From Planctomycetota bacterium (GTDB lineage Bacteria; Planctomycetota; Planctomycetia; Planctomycetales; Planctomycetaceae), in contig JAQBZS010000005.1 in the NCBI GenBank assembly GCA_027622115.1, positions 1 to 22,524 of the forward strand: DNA of 22,524 bases, written 5' to 3'. Below, piece by piece: positions 1-8,390 of this stretch (its first letter is position 1; each line of letters begins with the position of its first letter). The translations under genes were made by a program, and so were the position numbers. A model generated the notes under the pieces. The model was not told where the DNA came from, searched no databases, and saw only the letters and a list, made by a program, of their open reading frames with translations.

Positions 1-44
1 GTGGGCGTTTTTTGTTTGGCGATGTGCCACAAGACAGCAACCGT

Positions 45-992
45 CTACCCACGCGGATGGCACTTTTGGTGGATCGCCTTGAGCCGGCTGTGTTCGACGT
101 GCGTGTAAATCTGCGTCGTGGAAATGCTGGCGTGACCGAGCAATTCCTGGAGGGCTCGGATGTTCGCTCCGCCGGCCAGCATGTGAGTCGCGAAACTGTG
201 CCGTAACGTGTGCGGGCTGATTTCTTTGCTCAAACCGACTCGGGCGGCATACTTCTTCACGATCTTCCAGATCATGATCCGCGAAACCGGGGCGCCGCGA
301 CCATTCACGAACAGCCATTCCGCATCATTCGCTCGCTGGATCTTTACCCGTTCTTCGTTGAGATATCGTTCGACCGCATTCTTCGCCACCGGATTCAACC
401 CGACGATCCGCTCTTTATTGCCATTGCCGAGACAACGGCAATAACCCTCTTCGAGTTGAATGCCGACAAGTTTGAGGCTGGCGACTTCGGAAGCTCGGCA
501 ACCGGTGGCATACAAGATCGCCAAGATGGCTCGATCGCGTTTCCAGTAGAGATCCCCGATGCGAGGAGCCTCCAACAGCCGGTTGACCATTTCCGGGCTG
601 AGGACTTTCGGCAGATGCTGCCAGAGTTTCGGCGAACTCAGCAAATCCACCACGCTTTCCAGCAATTCGCCTTCGAGCACCAGGTACCGAAACAGCATCT
701 TGATCGACACCAAATGCCGTGCGATGGTCGTGGCCGCGAGTTGCCGGGAGTGGAGATGCTTGAGATACGCCGACAGCCGCTTCAAGTCGATTCGATCAAG
801 CGACGGGTCTTCTTGGAGCGAATTCCACACAAAGAATTGTTCTAAGTCGGTGCGATAGGCCTTGAGCGTGTTGTCGGCCATGCCGCATTCGGCTTCGAGA
901 TAGTCGAGGAACGGTTGCAAGTGGACCGACGGATCCTTCGAAAGAGCAACGCTGAAGTCGGCTCCCGGCGGCGGACGCTTTCGTGGTGGCAT
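45..992 (-). CDS. xerD: Tyrosine recombinase, XerD/XerC type
   Basis: A 315-residue site-specific tyrosine recombinase. The family resolves chromosome dimers at dif together with a partner recombinase in the cytoplasm. An N-terminal SAM-like core-binding domain (about residues 22-110) precedes the catalytic domain (about 130-310). The catalytic set is visible: Arg166 in GCRASEV, Lys193 in GNGNKER, His261 and Arg264 in HTLRHSFATH, His287 in LLGHASISTTQ, and the nucleophile Tyr296 in IYTHV. Length and the C-terminal ending (HQKCHPRG) resemble housekeeping XerD rather than phage integrases, which usually have extra N-terminal arm-binding domains. XerC versus XerD cannot be settled from sequence alone. 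There is no strong Shine-Dalgarno before the ATG at 992. It lies 151 bp downstream of the HlyD-like gene on the same strand, so it may have its own promoter. Confidence 0.93.
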   Translation of the reverse strand: MPPRKRPPPGADFSVALSKDPSVHLQPFLDYLEAECGMADNTLKAYRTDLEQFFVWNSLQEDPSLDRIDLKRLSAYLKHLHSRQLAATTIARHLVSIKMLFRYLVLEGELLESVVDLLSSPKLWQHLPKVLSPEMVNRLLEAPRIGDLYWKRDRAILAILYATGCRASEVASLKLVGIQLEEGYCRCLGNGNKERIVGLNPVAKNAVERYLNEERVKIQRANDAEWLFVNGRGAPVSRIMIWKIVKKYAARVGLSKEISPHTLRHSFATHMLAGGANIRALQELLGHASISTTQIYTHVEHSRLKAIHQKCHPRG

Positions 993-1143
993 GACGGCGA
1001 CTCTCGTTCAAGTTTCTCAATCCTTGATATGAGAATCGTCCAATGTGGGTCCGCCGCTGCAACAAAGAAGTCCACGCGCGCTAACGACAGTTGTTCTGAT
1101 TGAAACGGCAGCGGTTTCCGGTCACCGGTAACACGAGCGAGCT

Positions 1144-2367
1144 TCAACGACCCGTCTCGATTTCCACGACCGCAGTCAGGCCGAGTTTGAGCGACGCGTC
1201 CGGCTGATCGAGCGTTACCTGCACGGCATATTCCTTGATGTTGCCGTTGAACCAACTCGTCGGTTCCGGAGAAGGACTCAAGTACTTCACGGTTCCGCGA
1301 AAGGTCTTATTCGGAAACGCATCGAAGCGAATCACGGCGGATTGGCCCACTTTGACGCGAGCGATTCGTGATTCATGCACCATCACCTTCAACCGCAGTT
1401 TCGTGAGGTCGATGATCTGAAGAAGCGATTGTCGCTCGCGAACGCTCGCGCCTTCTTCAATTTCGCTCACGACCGTGCGGCGAACGGCGGCATTTGCGTA
1501 CACCACCACACCGCCGCGCGGAGCCCGTATCTCGCACGCCTTGATCCGTTGCCGAATCTGATCGAGCCGTGATTCCTCGACTTGGACCTTGATTCGCCGT
1601 GCATTCAATTCCGCTTCGGCGACGTTGCGTTGCAGAGCCTGCTGGAACTTCGCGGAAATCAGGTCTTTTTCGGCGAGTAACCGCTTCAATTCCAGTTCGG
1701 CCGTTCGTTGCTGTTGCGAGTGGGTTTCCAACATCCGTTTTCGCCGCGCGCCGGACTCGATTTCGGCTTCCGCTTCGAGAACTGCCAGCCGCGAGTCCGC
1801 CAGACCACGCTTTGGGGCGTCCCCGACGTTTGCGACCGCCTGCCGGACCTTCAATTCCTCGGATGCCGCCGAAAGTCTCGCGTGTGCGACTCGCAGTTCG
1901 GAGTCGATGGATGCGCGCTGATGAGCCGACTCGCCGTCCTTGCCCGCCCAGCCTTCCAGAGCCAAATTGGCGATCTTCAAATCTAGCTCATGTGCGGAGG
2001 TTTCCAGCTTCGTTTGCGATTGAACGGCCTGCAATTGAGCGGCGGTTTGCTCGACCGCCGCCTGCGCCCGAGCGACATGGATCGTCTGTTCTTGCAGATC
2101 GTCGTGCAGCTTGGACGAGTCCAACACGACCAGTACATCGCCTCCTTTGACGGTCGACATTTCTGGGACCAAAGTGATCACCGTCCCGGAAACCGCGGTG
2201 CGCACATCGACCACCGATTCACTTTCCAAGCTGCCCGCCTCGCGAACGGTATTCACGATGCGTTTTTCCAGGCCATCGGGTTTCTCAAGTTGCGCGTCCA
2301 GCGCGGACCGACCGACGAAGCCGATGATCAACAGGCCAACGGCAATAATGGTGATTCGGTACCGCAT
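1144..2367 (-). CDS. HlyD-family periplasmic adaptor (membrane fusion protein)
   Basis: A 407-residue membrane fusion protein that would link an inner-membrane exporter to the outer envelope. The N-terminus is a signal anchor (residues 4-20, ITIIAVGLLIIGFVGRS). A short biotinyl/lipoyl-like half-motif follows (about 50-85: AVSGTVITLVPE, then VKGGDVLVVLD), then a long Ala/Glu/Leu-rich coiled-coil hairpin (about 90-280), the second lipoyl half (IRAPRGGVVVYAN) and a C-terminal beta-barrel region (about 310-407). The start at 2367 is supported by an AGGAG Shine-Dalgarno about 8 nt upstream. The orphan MacB-like domain gene lies 90 bp upstream on the same strand, and the two probably form an operon. 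No ATPase or full permease is adjacent, so the transported substrate is unknown. Confidence 0.85.
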   Translation of the reverse strand: MRYRITIIAVGLLIIGFVGRSALDAQLEKPDGLEKRIVNTVREAGSLESESVVDVRTAVSGTVITLVPEMSTVKGGDVLVVLDSSKLHDDLQEQTIHVARAQAAVEQTAAQLQAVQSQTKLETSAHELDLKIANLALEGWAGKDGESAHQRASIDSELRVAHARLSAASEELKVRQAVANVGDAPKRGLADSRLAVLEAEAEIESGARRKRMLETHSQQQRTAELELKRLLAEKDLISAKFQQALQRNVAEAELNARRIKVQVEESRLDQIRQRIKACEIRAPRGGVVVYANAAVRRTVVSEIEEGASVRERQSLLQIIDLTKLRLKVMVHESRIARVKVGQSAVIRFDAFPNKTFRGTVKYLSPSPEPTSWFNGNIKEYAVQVTLDQPDASLKLGLTAVVEIETGR

Positions 2368-2457
2368 CGTGTTCTCCTGGGAGTGAGCGTGGCAGAACGA
2401 TCGGCAAAGGAATCGACGTTCGCAAAGCCTGCGCGAACTCGATGATTCGATTGGAAG

Positions 2458-3198
2458 TTAGCGGGGTATCGTAATGGAATAATCTTGATCCTCATGAATG
2501 CGAAGCAGTGTCTGCCGCACAATCTCGCCGATTGCGCGTACGTCTTGCGGTTGCGAGATACCAATCTCGATGCGGCTCAACTCGAATTGATGCATCTCAC
2601 GCGACCCATTGGCGATGCGAAATTCACGATCTCCAAGACGGCTTCGCATCGTGCTGATGGGGATAAACACGGCATTCCGCGGAGCCCCGCTTTTGGTAGC
2701 CGGCTTGGTTTCGGCGACGACTCCAATCACGAGAAAATACTCGTCGCCGACACGAATGTTGTTTCCGATTGCGGCTTTGCCTGGAAACAACCGACGTGAA
2801 GCGGATTCGCCAATGACGGCCACGTTTTCCAATTGCTGCAAATCTCGTTCGGTCAAGAACCGACCAGTGCGAACCACGACGCCGTTGAGTTTGGCAAACT
2901 CAGGCGACGTCCCCAAGACCTGCGAATCGACCACGCGATCACCGAAACGGATTTTACCGTTGGATTCGCGGACCGGCACCACGATGTTGTCTTGGGGGAT
3001 CGCCACTCGCAACAACTTGAAGTCGTCGCGTTTGAGCCCGTATTGCACAACGAGTCCACTGATTGGTTGCGGCACCGACTCGATCCGGATGCGAGTCGAT
3101 TTCGCAATTACGGAGTCGTCCTGCCCGTTTGCGATCATCGTTGCCGTGATCGTCAGCAGCGTAAGAATTGGCATAAGCCAGCGATGGTTTCGCGACAT
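2458..3198 (-). CDS. Secreted orphan MacB periplasmic core domain protein
   Basis: A 246-residue protein with an N-terminal signal peptide or anchor (MSRNHRWLMPILTLLTITAT, then ANGQ). The rest matches the periplasmic core domain of MacB-type ABC permeases: VVVRTGRFLTERDLQ, VAVIGESASRRLFPG, then AIGNNIRVGDEYFLVIGVV. In MacB this domain is followed by three membrane helices carrying the FtsX domain. Here the protein stops directly after DYSITIPR, which is where the second helix would begin. I chose the ATG at 3198 because a GAGG Shine-Dalgarno sits 4 nt upstream; the in-frame ATG at 3213 lacks one. It probably partners with the adjacent HlyD-like adaptor. It could be a genuine stand-alone periplasmic module or the remnant of a truncated permease. 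Only 90 bp separate it from the next gene, so no frameshifted FtsX half is hidden there. Confidence 0.72.
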   Translation of the reverse strand: MSRNHRWLMPILTLLTITATMIANGQDDSVIAKSTRIRIESVPQPISGLVVQYGLKRDDFKLLRVAIPQDNIVVPVRESNGKIRFGDRVVDSQVLGTSPEFAKLNGVVVRTGRFLTERDLQQLENVAVIGESASRRLFPGKAAIGNNIRVGDEYFLVIGVVAETKPATKSGAPRNAVFIPISTMRSRLGDREFRIANGSREMHQFELSRIEIGISQPQDVRAIGEIVRQTLLRIHEDQDYSITIPR

Positions 3199-3202
3199 CG
3201 TA

Positions 3203-3206
3203 CCTC
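3203..3206 (-). promoter_or_regulatory. Shine-Dalgarno of the orphan MacB-domain gene
   Basis: GAGG on the minus strand, 4 nt before the ATG at 3198. It favours this start over in-frame upstream codons and leaves a clean signal peptide at the N-terminus. Confidence 0.55.
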
Positions 3207-3375
3207 GTGGCATTGTAAAAAAGAGTGTGGGGTTGAAACTGCGGACAGCCTGATGTCGTGTACGTCGATTGTCCACACCGAACGACTGACCGTCTCGTTG
3301 GCAGACCCATTGATCTCGGCCCGTTAGATTATCCGCTCGGCCTTTCCCAAGACTTGCACTCAGCGAGACTCACTC

Positions 3376-4320
3376 ATGACAACTCTGAATCGACGCCGGT
3401 TTCTCGCCGCGACGCTCGCCGCTTCCGTCACCAAATTGCCGGCGATCGGTGCCGACACGCCGCCTCGCAAGGGCATGACGCTCGGCTTCAGCACTTACGG
3501 CACGAAGTCGCTGAAGACGGAGCAGGCGCTGGCCCTGATCGACGATGCTGGGTTCGACGCCGTCGAAATGACGGTGCAGCCGGGTTGGGATGCGACCCCG
3601 TCAAACATGCCGCCCAAACGACGCCGCGAGATTCGAGACATGCTCGTCGACCGCGGACTGAAATTGACGTCGTTCATGGAACACATCTACCCATCCAAGG
3701 ATGACGCCGTTCACAAGCAGCAACTCGACCGACTGAAAACCGTCTTCGAACTCGGCCGCGATTTGTCGCCGAAATCCGCGCCCGTCGTGCAGACGGTCTT
3801 GGGCGGAGGCCAATGGGAACAGCAGAAAACTCTGTTTCGCGACCGAGTCGCCGATTGGGGCCGACTCGGCGAAAAGTACCGAGTCGTCGTGTGCATCAAG
3901 CCGCATCGAGGCGGCGGGATGTCTCGGCCTTCGGAAGCCGTCTGGATCTTTAAGTCGCTCGACAATCCGCGATGGCTACGAATGGTCTACGACTACAGCC
4001 ATTACATCTTCAGGGACATCCCGCTGGTCGAGTCCATTCGAGAAGCAGCGCCGTATACCGCGCATGTGGCAGTAAAAGACACGATCAAGCAAGGAGACCG
4101 CACGGCATTCGTGCTTCCCGGTGAAGCGGGCACGATCGACTTTGCGACACTACTGCGGGAATTACAAAAAGCGGGATATGCCGGTGATATCTCGTGCGAA
4201 GTCAGTGGCATGGTGTGGGGAAAACAGGGCTACGATCCCCGAGCCGCCATCAAGACGTGCTATCGCAATCTGTCAAAGGCGTTCATCGCCGCCGACGTTG
4301 CCAGAAGTCGCGGAGCTTGA
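3376..4320 (+). CDS. Tat-exported TIM-barrel protein, sugar phosphate isomerase/epimerase-like
   Basis: A 314-residue protein of the xylose isomerase-like TIM-barrel superfamily (AP endonuclease 2 fold). It opens with a twin-arginine signal (NRRRFLAATLAASV, residues 5-18), so it should be exported folded. Barrel landmarks are GFSTYG after the signal, GFDAVEM, KLTSFMEH, VVVCIKPHRGGG, VYDYSHY, HVAVKD, VLPGEAGTIDF and ISCEVSG; several carry the His/Asp/Glu residues that bind metal in this fold. The IKPH motif replaces the Glu-containing strand of IolE-like enzymes, which I believe is typical of a planctomycete-rich subgroup rather than a loss. The substrate is unknown. It is transcribed divergently from the MacB/HlyD pair across a 177 bp gap. 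Its 3' end overlaps the open frame of the converging truncated formyltransferase by 38 bp. Confidence 0.85.
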   Translation: MTTLNRRRFLAATLAASVTKLPAIGADTPPRKGMTLGFSTYGTKSLKTEQALALIDDAGFDAVEMTVQPGWDATPSNMPPKRRREIRDMLVDRGLKLTSFMEHIYPSKDDAVHKQQLDRLKTVFELGRDLSPKSAPVVQTVLGGGQWEQQKTLFRDRVADWGRLGEKYRVVVCIKPHRGGGMSRPSEAVWIFKSLDNPRWLRMVYDYSHYIFRDIPLVESIREAAPYTAHVAVKDTIKQGDRTAFVLPGEAGTIDFATLLRELQKAGYAGDISCEVSGMVWGKQGYDPRAAIKTCYRNLSKAFIAADVARSRGA

Positions 4321-4840
4321 TTGTGTTTCCTTCTAGCTTAGGGTGTTGAAAACTCGCTCTTGACTGACGAATTCCCCCGTTTGGGATTCCGTGCGATTCG
4401 CCCTGCGAGCCAGCGGTTCCTTGAGGCACTTCATGAACCGAACCAGCCCAAATCCGCCTGTCGCCCGCGGAATAGAACGAAACGACGTAGTCGGGGCGCA
4501 AGCTGCTGATCCGGTCGATCCATTCCATCGAATTCACATAGTTGATCTGCCAAGTGTCACGTTTTGAAACGACCGACAGCCCGATCGGTCGACCGCGAAG
4601 CCTGAGCCAGGTCCACGCGACGTTGGCCGCTAGCGCGTTGTAGACCGTGTACCTCCAGCCGGTTCGCTTCACCGACGTTCGAATCGTGGCGAAGAGCCCC
4701 TTGCCGCGATAAACGCGATTCGACAGACCCACGCCAACGAGTTCGACGGCGGATTGTTCAGCCAGCGTGTTGATGATGATCGCCCCGTATGTTGCTGGCG
4801 ACGTTAGCAAGACGACTCGGACGGGTTGGATGTCATTCAT
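4283..4840 (-). pseudogene. Formyltransferase-like protein, 3'-truncated
   Basis: An open frame of 185 codons. Residues 1-140 resemble the N-terminal half of the formyltransferase fold (methionyl-tRNA formyltransferase/GART superfamily): VRVVLLTSPATYGAIIINTL, VELVGVGLSNRVYRGKGLF, LRPDYVVSFYSA, then the strand ending SVHEVPQ. In intact relatives the catalytic segment (a C-x-N-x-H-P-S-type motif and a later Asp) follows directly. Here Gln140 is followed by low-complexity, unrelated residues up to the stop, so the catalytic half is absent. The ATG at 4840 overlaps the stop of the FemAB-like gene (ATGA), so the start and operon position are secure. The tail runs into an IS-end-like sequence and 38 bp past the stop of the converging TIM-barrel gene. 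Probably inactive. The substrate of the intact family member is unknown. Confidence 0.65.
4339..4421. mobile_element. Possible insertion-sequence end remnant
   Basis: About 80 bp between the last formyltransferase-like codon and the TIM-barrel gene. On the plus strand it begins with AGGGTGTTGAAAACTC, which looks like a terminal inverted repeat of common DDE insertion sequences. Read on the minus strand it gives VFNTL or SFQHP, the usual translations of such ends. No second terminal repeat and no transposase are present, so it would be a solo end left by a deletion. Family assignment is not possible from this fragment. Confidence 0.35.
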
Positions 4841-5994
4841 GCAGGCTCGTCCCGTGGGCGCGCGGGGTGCGGCGGGAAAAACGAATCGAAGGCCAACTCC
4901 ATGCCGATGCGCGCGGCCAGTCGAATTGGCTTCACATAGAAATACAGCGGCTGTTGCCAGCAGCGAAATTTCTGTCGTTTGAATTCGTCGGCGGACTGAC
5001 CGACATGAATTTCATCAGTTTGCTTTTGAAACGCTGCGTCGATCGCGTGAAAAAAGAGATTGAAGTACAGGTCGGATTCGGATTTCAAATCGTACCGCAC
5101 GCCGACAAACATCTGGTGATACGACTTCCGCGAAAACACCGACGACGCAAACGCAATGATCGGACTCCCCGACTGACTTTCGTCGATCACGAATGTAAAC
5201 CACGAATTGTCCGGCAGTTGGCGAGCCAGTTCGCGGAAGTATTCCGCCGGAAGCACTTCGAATCTCACTTCGGCCCGCTCAAGCACCGCGAGGTATAGCT
5301 CGTGGACTTGATCGCTAAACATTTCGGCCACGCCGTCGCCGCCCCGCTTTTGGAGAATCGTCAATCCAGACGCTTGGAATTTCTGCTGGGCTTTGCGGAT
5401 CGGATAACGCTGCCGCGACTTGAGTTTGCCGACGAATTCCTCGAATCCCGCCAGTCCTGCATTCGTGGGATTCATCGGAAGGCTGTCCGCTCGTCGATAT
5501 CCCAGTGCAGCGATCGAGCTGATCCGTGAGCACTGTGCGGCATCGAATTCCTTGAAAACGACGGCGACCGCCTTTCTCCGCTTGGCCCACTCCGTAAGTA
5601 TCGTGTCGAGCTGCCGCACGACCTCTGGCACGTCGGTTCCGGGTCGAATTCGCAAGTGGTTCTGTCCTGCCGAGACCGGCAGCCCGCACAGCACCACCGG
5701 CACATGAATCAATGACGGAACAAGTCGCGCGACGAACTTTGCCAGACCCCGCAAGGCACCTTCCGCCAGCAATGCCATGTCCACCGTATAGAGACACAAG
5801 GCTGCCGTGGCGACGGGCTCGGACCGCGAGTTGAAGAACATGACGTATTGAAATTCGGCATCGGTCATCGATCGTTGCACCGCGCGGAGGAATTCGCGTC
5901 GAGCGAAGATTTCAGCATTGATGTCGATGCAAGCGTCCCAAGCGACGGGATCCACGTCATCAATGGAGTCGTAGGTGCGGTGGGTCGATGTCAT
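4837..5994 (-). CDS. FemAB/GNAT-like transferase (PF04339-type)
   Basis: A 385-residue protein of the GNAT-fold 'peptidoglycan biosynthesis/recognition' (FemAB-like) family, whose members transfer acyl or aminoacyl groups to amines. An N-terminal half (WDACIDINAEIFARREFLRA, then VATAALCLYTVDMALL and VVLCGLPVSAGQNHLRI) is followed by a C-terminal acetyltransferase-like half with SRQRYPIRKAQQKF, WFTFVIDE, IIAFASSVFSRKSYHQMFVG, DLYFNLFFHAIDAAF and the terminal IHVGQSADEFKRQKF motif typical of the family. It is the middle gene of the operon: its ATG overlaps the stop of the aminotransferase fusion by ATGA, and its stop overlaps the next start the same way, implying translational coupling. It appears intact. 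The acceptor is unknown; context suggests an amine made by the fusion enzyme. Confidence 0.75.
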   Translation of the reverse strand: MTSTHRTYDSIDDVDPVAWDACIDINAEIFARREFLRAVQRSMTDAEFQYVMFFNSRSEPVATAALCLYTVDMALLAEGALRGLAKFVARLVPSLIHVPVVLCGLPVSAGQNHLRIRPGTDVPEVVRQLDTILTEWAKRRKAVAVVFKEFDAAQCSRISSIAALGYRRADSLPMNPTNAGLAGFEEFVGKLKSRQRYPIRKAQQKFQASGLTILQKRGGDGVAEMFSDQVHELYLAVLERAEVRFEVLPAEYFRELARQLPDNSWFTFVIDESQSGSPIIAFASSVFSRKSYHQMFVGVRYDLKSESDLYFNLFFHAIDAAFQKQTDEIHVGQSADEFKRQKFRCWQQPLYFYVKPIRLAARIGMELAFDSFFPPHPARPRDEPA

Positions 5995-8342
5995 GTCGAG
6001 CGTTGGCCGGCTTCATGACGACCGACCGAACTGCGGCCGATCACTTCGTCCGTTACTGCGGCGGCGATATCAAAGTCGGCGGAGATTTGATCAATCGCGG
6101 ACAACACACGCTCGATTTCCGACTCCGAAATCGTCAACGGAGGCTCGATCCGCAAGACAAGTGGCTGAGATCGGGTGGCCTGCGCATAAATGTGATGCTG
6201 GTCCAACAGAGCCCGCAGGACATACAGCACCGGCATCGTCCGCAGAGCTTGATCAACTCCGGGTGCTAGATATCGGCTGACGGGATCCTGTGAGATTTCG
6301 TGCCAATGCTGCAAAGTCCGAGTTGGCAGCGGGTGAAATTCGAGACCAATCAACAGGCCGGAACCACGAGCGTCCTTCAAGCATTTGTGTTTTCCGCACA
6401 GAACTGACAGGCCATCGAGGAAGATTTCTCCGAGTCGCTCGGCGCGTTCGGCTAGCTGTTCATCGGCGAGGGTCGCCAACGTCTCCAACCCCGCCGCACA
6501 CGCCAGAGGCCCTCCGGCAAACGTGCTGGTATGGAGTGCGAAGCGATCAATGGAACCGTACGCCGCGAGCCACAAGTCTCGCCGACACAACATCGCCCCA
6601 ATCGGGACCAGCCCGCCGCCGAGTGACTTGGCCAGCGTCATGACATCCGGCGTGACGTCCAGCAACTCCGCGGCAAACAACTTGCCGGTACGCCCGAAAC
6701 CCGTTTGAACTTCATCGAGAATGAACAACGTTTCTGTCTCGCGGCATACGGCTCGTGCGCGCTGCAAATAGCCGTCCGGCGGTAGATGAACGCCGCCTTC
6801 GGCCTGAATCGGCTCAACGACGAAAGCCGCAAATCGACGAGTTCTTAGCTGCCGTTCAAGCTGTTCGATGTCGCCGAACACAACCTTCTCGCATTGTGGA
6901 ACGAGCGGTTCGAAAGGTTGTTGATAATCGCGGTGGCCGGTCAACGACAATGAGCCCAGGGTCTTCCCGTGAAAGCTGCCATGGCAGCTCAACAGGCCGC
7001 TGCGTCTGGTTGCCGCGCGAGCCAACTTGATCGCCGCCTCGACGGCTTCGGTGCCGCTGTTCGCGAACGTCACCAATTCGAGGTTCGGTGGAGCCAATGC
7101 GATCAAACGCTCAGCCAATTCGGCTGCCAATGGATGGATGGCGGATGGAGTGAACCCGGCGGGCTCGTTGGCCAGCGTTCGCTGAATCGCTGCGACGATA
7201 CGCGGGTGATTGTGTCCGAGATTTAGCGAGCCAAACCCACCGACCAAGTCCAAGAATTCGGTGCCATCCTCGCCGACGAGAGTCGTCCCGCTGCCCCGCA
7301 CGAATGTCTGGATGATCCCATTCGTCCCGGCGAGAGAAGCGAGCACCGGGTTGAGGTGCCGCTCGACACGATTGCGACTGCGCTCCTCGCATGTCGGCAC
7401 GTCGCGATGGCCGAGACCTGTCGTGATGCCCATCCGGGTCAGAGTCTTGCGGAAGGCCGTCAGTCGTGAGCCCGTGATCGAGTATCCGTTGGATTGCAAC
7501 ACTGAAAAGTCGAAGCCGTGTCGCACCGCGATGCCGCCGATTTCCTGTACGCGATCAGGGCACAATTCCCGACCCAATGAGAAGTTCTCGACACGGTTTT
7601 CCAGCGCCAAGACCATCGTTTCCGCCAAACAACTCGGAATTACGCCGTTGTGAAACCACAGAAAGGTCGATTCGCGAGGCACACTGTTTGGCAATCGTGC
7701 CAACCCGCCCGTCAGAATCAGCACGTCGTCTCGTTCGCGGCCTTCGTCAATGACATCCGTCGGCACACCAACATCGACCACAATCGAGCCGCTGGCCAGC
7801 ATTCGAGGATCGATGCAACCACCCGACGACGTGGCTGTCAGCAAGATGCCGGCGTCCGACGTGACGGCATCAACGCTGGTGAAGAACTCGGCACCAAGTT
7901 CCTTGGCGAGGCGTTTTGACGGACTCGACGCACGGCGACCGACGAGCAACAGCCGTCCAACATGTGGAGCCAAGAGCACGGCGGCACATGACGCGATACT
8001 TCCAGGAACGCCGATGACGGCCACGGTTTGTCGCGAAAGTTCCAGCTCAAACTCGTCACAGACGCGATAGATGTTTTGCAACGCGGCATAGCTGGTGAGC
8101 GAGTTCCCGGTCGTGATCGCACACCTGCCACGATCGGCAAGATGGGTGCCGCGTCCGCCGACGATGCCCGTCAGCGATCCCAGACCCACCAATTCGGCTC
8201 CCCATTCAACAGCCAGATCGACAGCCTGCTCCAATAGCGCGACCGCATGGTCCGGGTCTTCGATGAATTCATGTGGTTGCAGCGGTATTTCGATGAGCTG
8301 TCCGGTCGCCTCGGCACCGTTGGGAAAACGCAGCGTGTTCAA
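5991..8342 (-). CDS. Acyl-ACP reductase-like / class III aminotransferase fusion (5' end interrupted)
   Basis: A 783-residue two-domain protein, counted from the TTG at 8342. Residues 1-300 match long-chain acyl-ACP reductases (AAR): ITTGNSLTSYAALQN, a Rossmann loop GVPGSIAS (111-118), DVGVPTDV, and IPSCLAETMVLALE, where Cys238 aligns with the thioester-forming cysteine; then NFSLGREL and RHGFDFS. Residues 330-760 are a class III PLP aminotransferase: NSGTEAVEAAIKLARA (428-443), SFHGKTLGSLSLTGH, DEVQTGFGRTGK with PLP-binding Asp543, and Schiff-base Lys572 in TLAKSLGGGL. The predicted chemistry is acyl-thioester to aldehyde to primary amine in one polypeptide. The frame and homology continue upstream of 8342 to an in-frame TAA at 8391-8393, and TTG 8342 has no Shine-Dalgarno, so the enzyme lacks its natural N-terminus here. 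First gene of the three-gene operon. Confidence 0.82.
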   Translation of the reverse strand: MNTLRFPNGAEATGQLIEIPLQPHEFIEDPDHAVALLEQAVDLAVEWGAELVGLGSLTGIVGGRGTHLADRGRCAITTGNSLTSYAALQNIYRVCDEFELELSRQTVAVIGVPGSIASCAAVLLAPHVGRLLLVGRRASSPSKRLAKELGAEFFTSVDAVTSDAGILLTATSSGGCIDPRMLASGSIVVDVGVPTDVIDEGRERDDVLILTGGLARLPNSVPRESTFLWFHNGVIPSCLAETMVLALENRVENFSLGRELCPDRVQEIGGIAVRHGFDFSVLQSNGYSITGSRLTAFRKTLTRMGITTGLGHRDVPTCEERSRNRVERHLNPVLASLAGTNGIIQTFVRGSGTTLVGEDGTEFLDLVGGFGSLNLGHNHPRIVAAIQRTLANEPAGFTPSAIHPLAAELAERLIALAPPNLELVTFANSGTEAVEAAIKLARAATRRSGLLSCHGSFHGKTLGSLSLTGHRDYQQPFEPLVPQCEKVVFGDIEQLERQLRTRRFAAFVVEPIQAEGGVHLPPDGYLQRARAVCRETETLFILDEVQTGFGRTGKLFAAELLDVTPDVMTLAKSLGGGLVPIGAMLCRRDLWLAAYGSIDRFALHTSTFAGGPLACAAGLETLATLADEQLAERAERLGEIFLDGLSVLCGKHKCLKDARGSGLLIGLEFHPLPTRTLQHWHEISQDPVSRYLAPGVDQALRTMPVLYVLRALLDQHHIYAQATRSQPLVLRIEPPLTISESEIERVLSAIDQISADFDIAAAVTDEVIGRSSVGRHEAGQRST

Positions 8343-8390
8343 ATCGACGGCCAGTCGCGGCGCGAGCGCTTCGAACGTGTTCTCTGACTG

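Noticed and set aside
210..845. A 211-codon plus-strand frame opposite xerD
   Set aside because: It lies wholly antisense to a recombinase with a complete catalytic set, and its composition is what antisense reading of that gene gives.
45..992. Phage or island integrase
   Set aside because: Length, C-terminal motif and lack of an arm-binding domain fit housekeeping XerD/XerC, and no att repeats or phage genes are nearby.
3886..3912. Loss of a metal-binding Glu in the TIM-barrel protein (IKPH motif)
   Set aside because: The variant fits a recognisable planctomycete-rich subgroup, and the other His/Asp/Glu landmarks are intact, so it is not evidence of inactivation.
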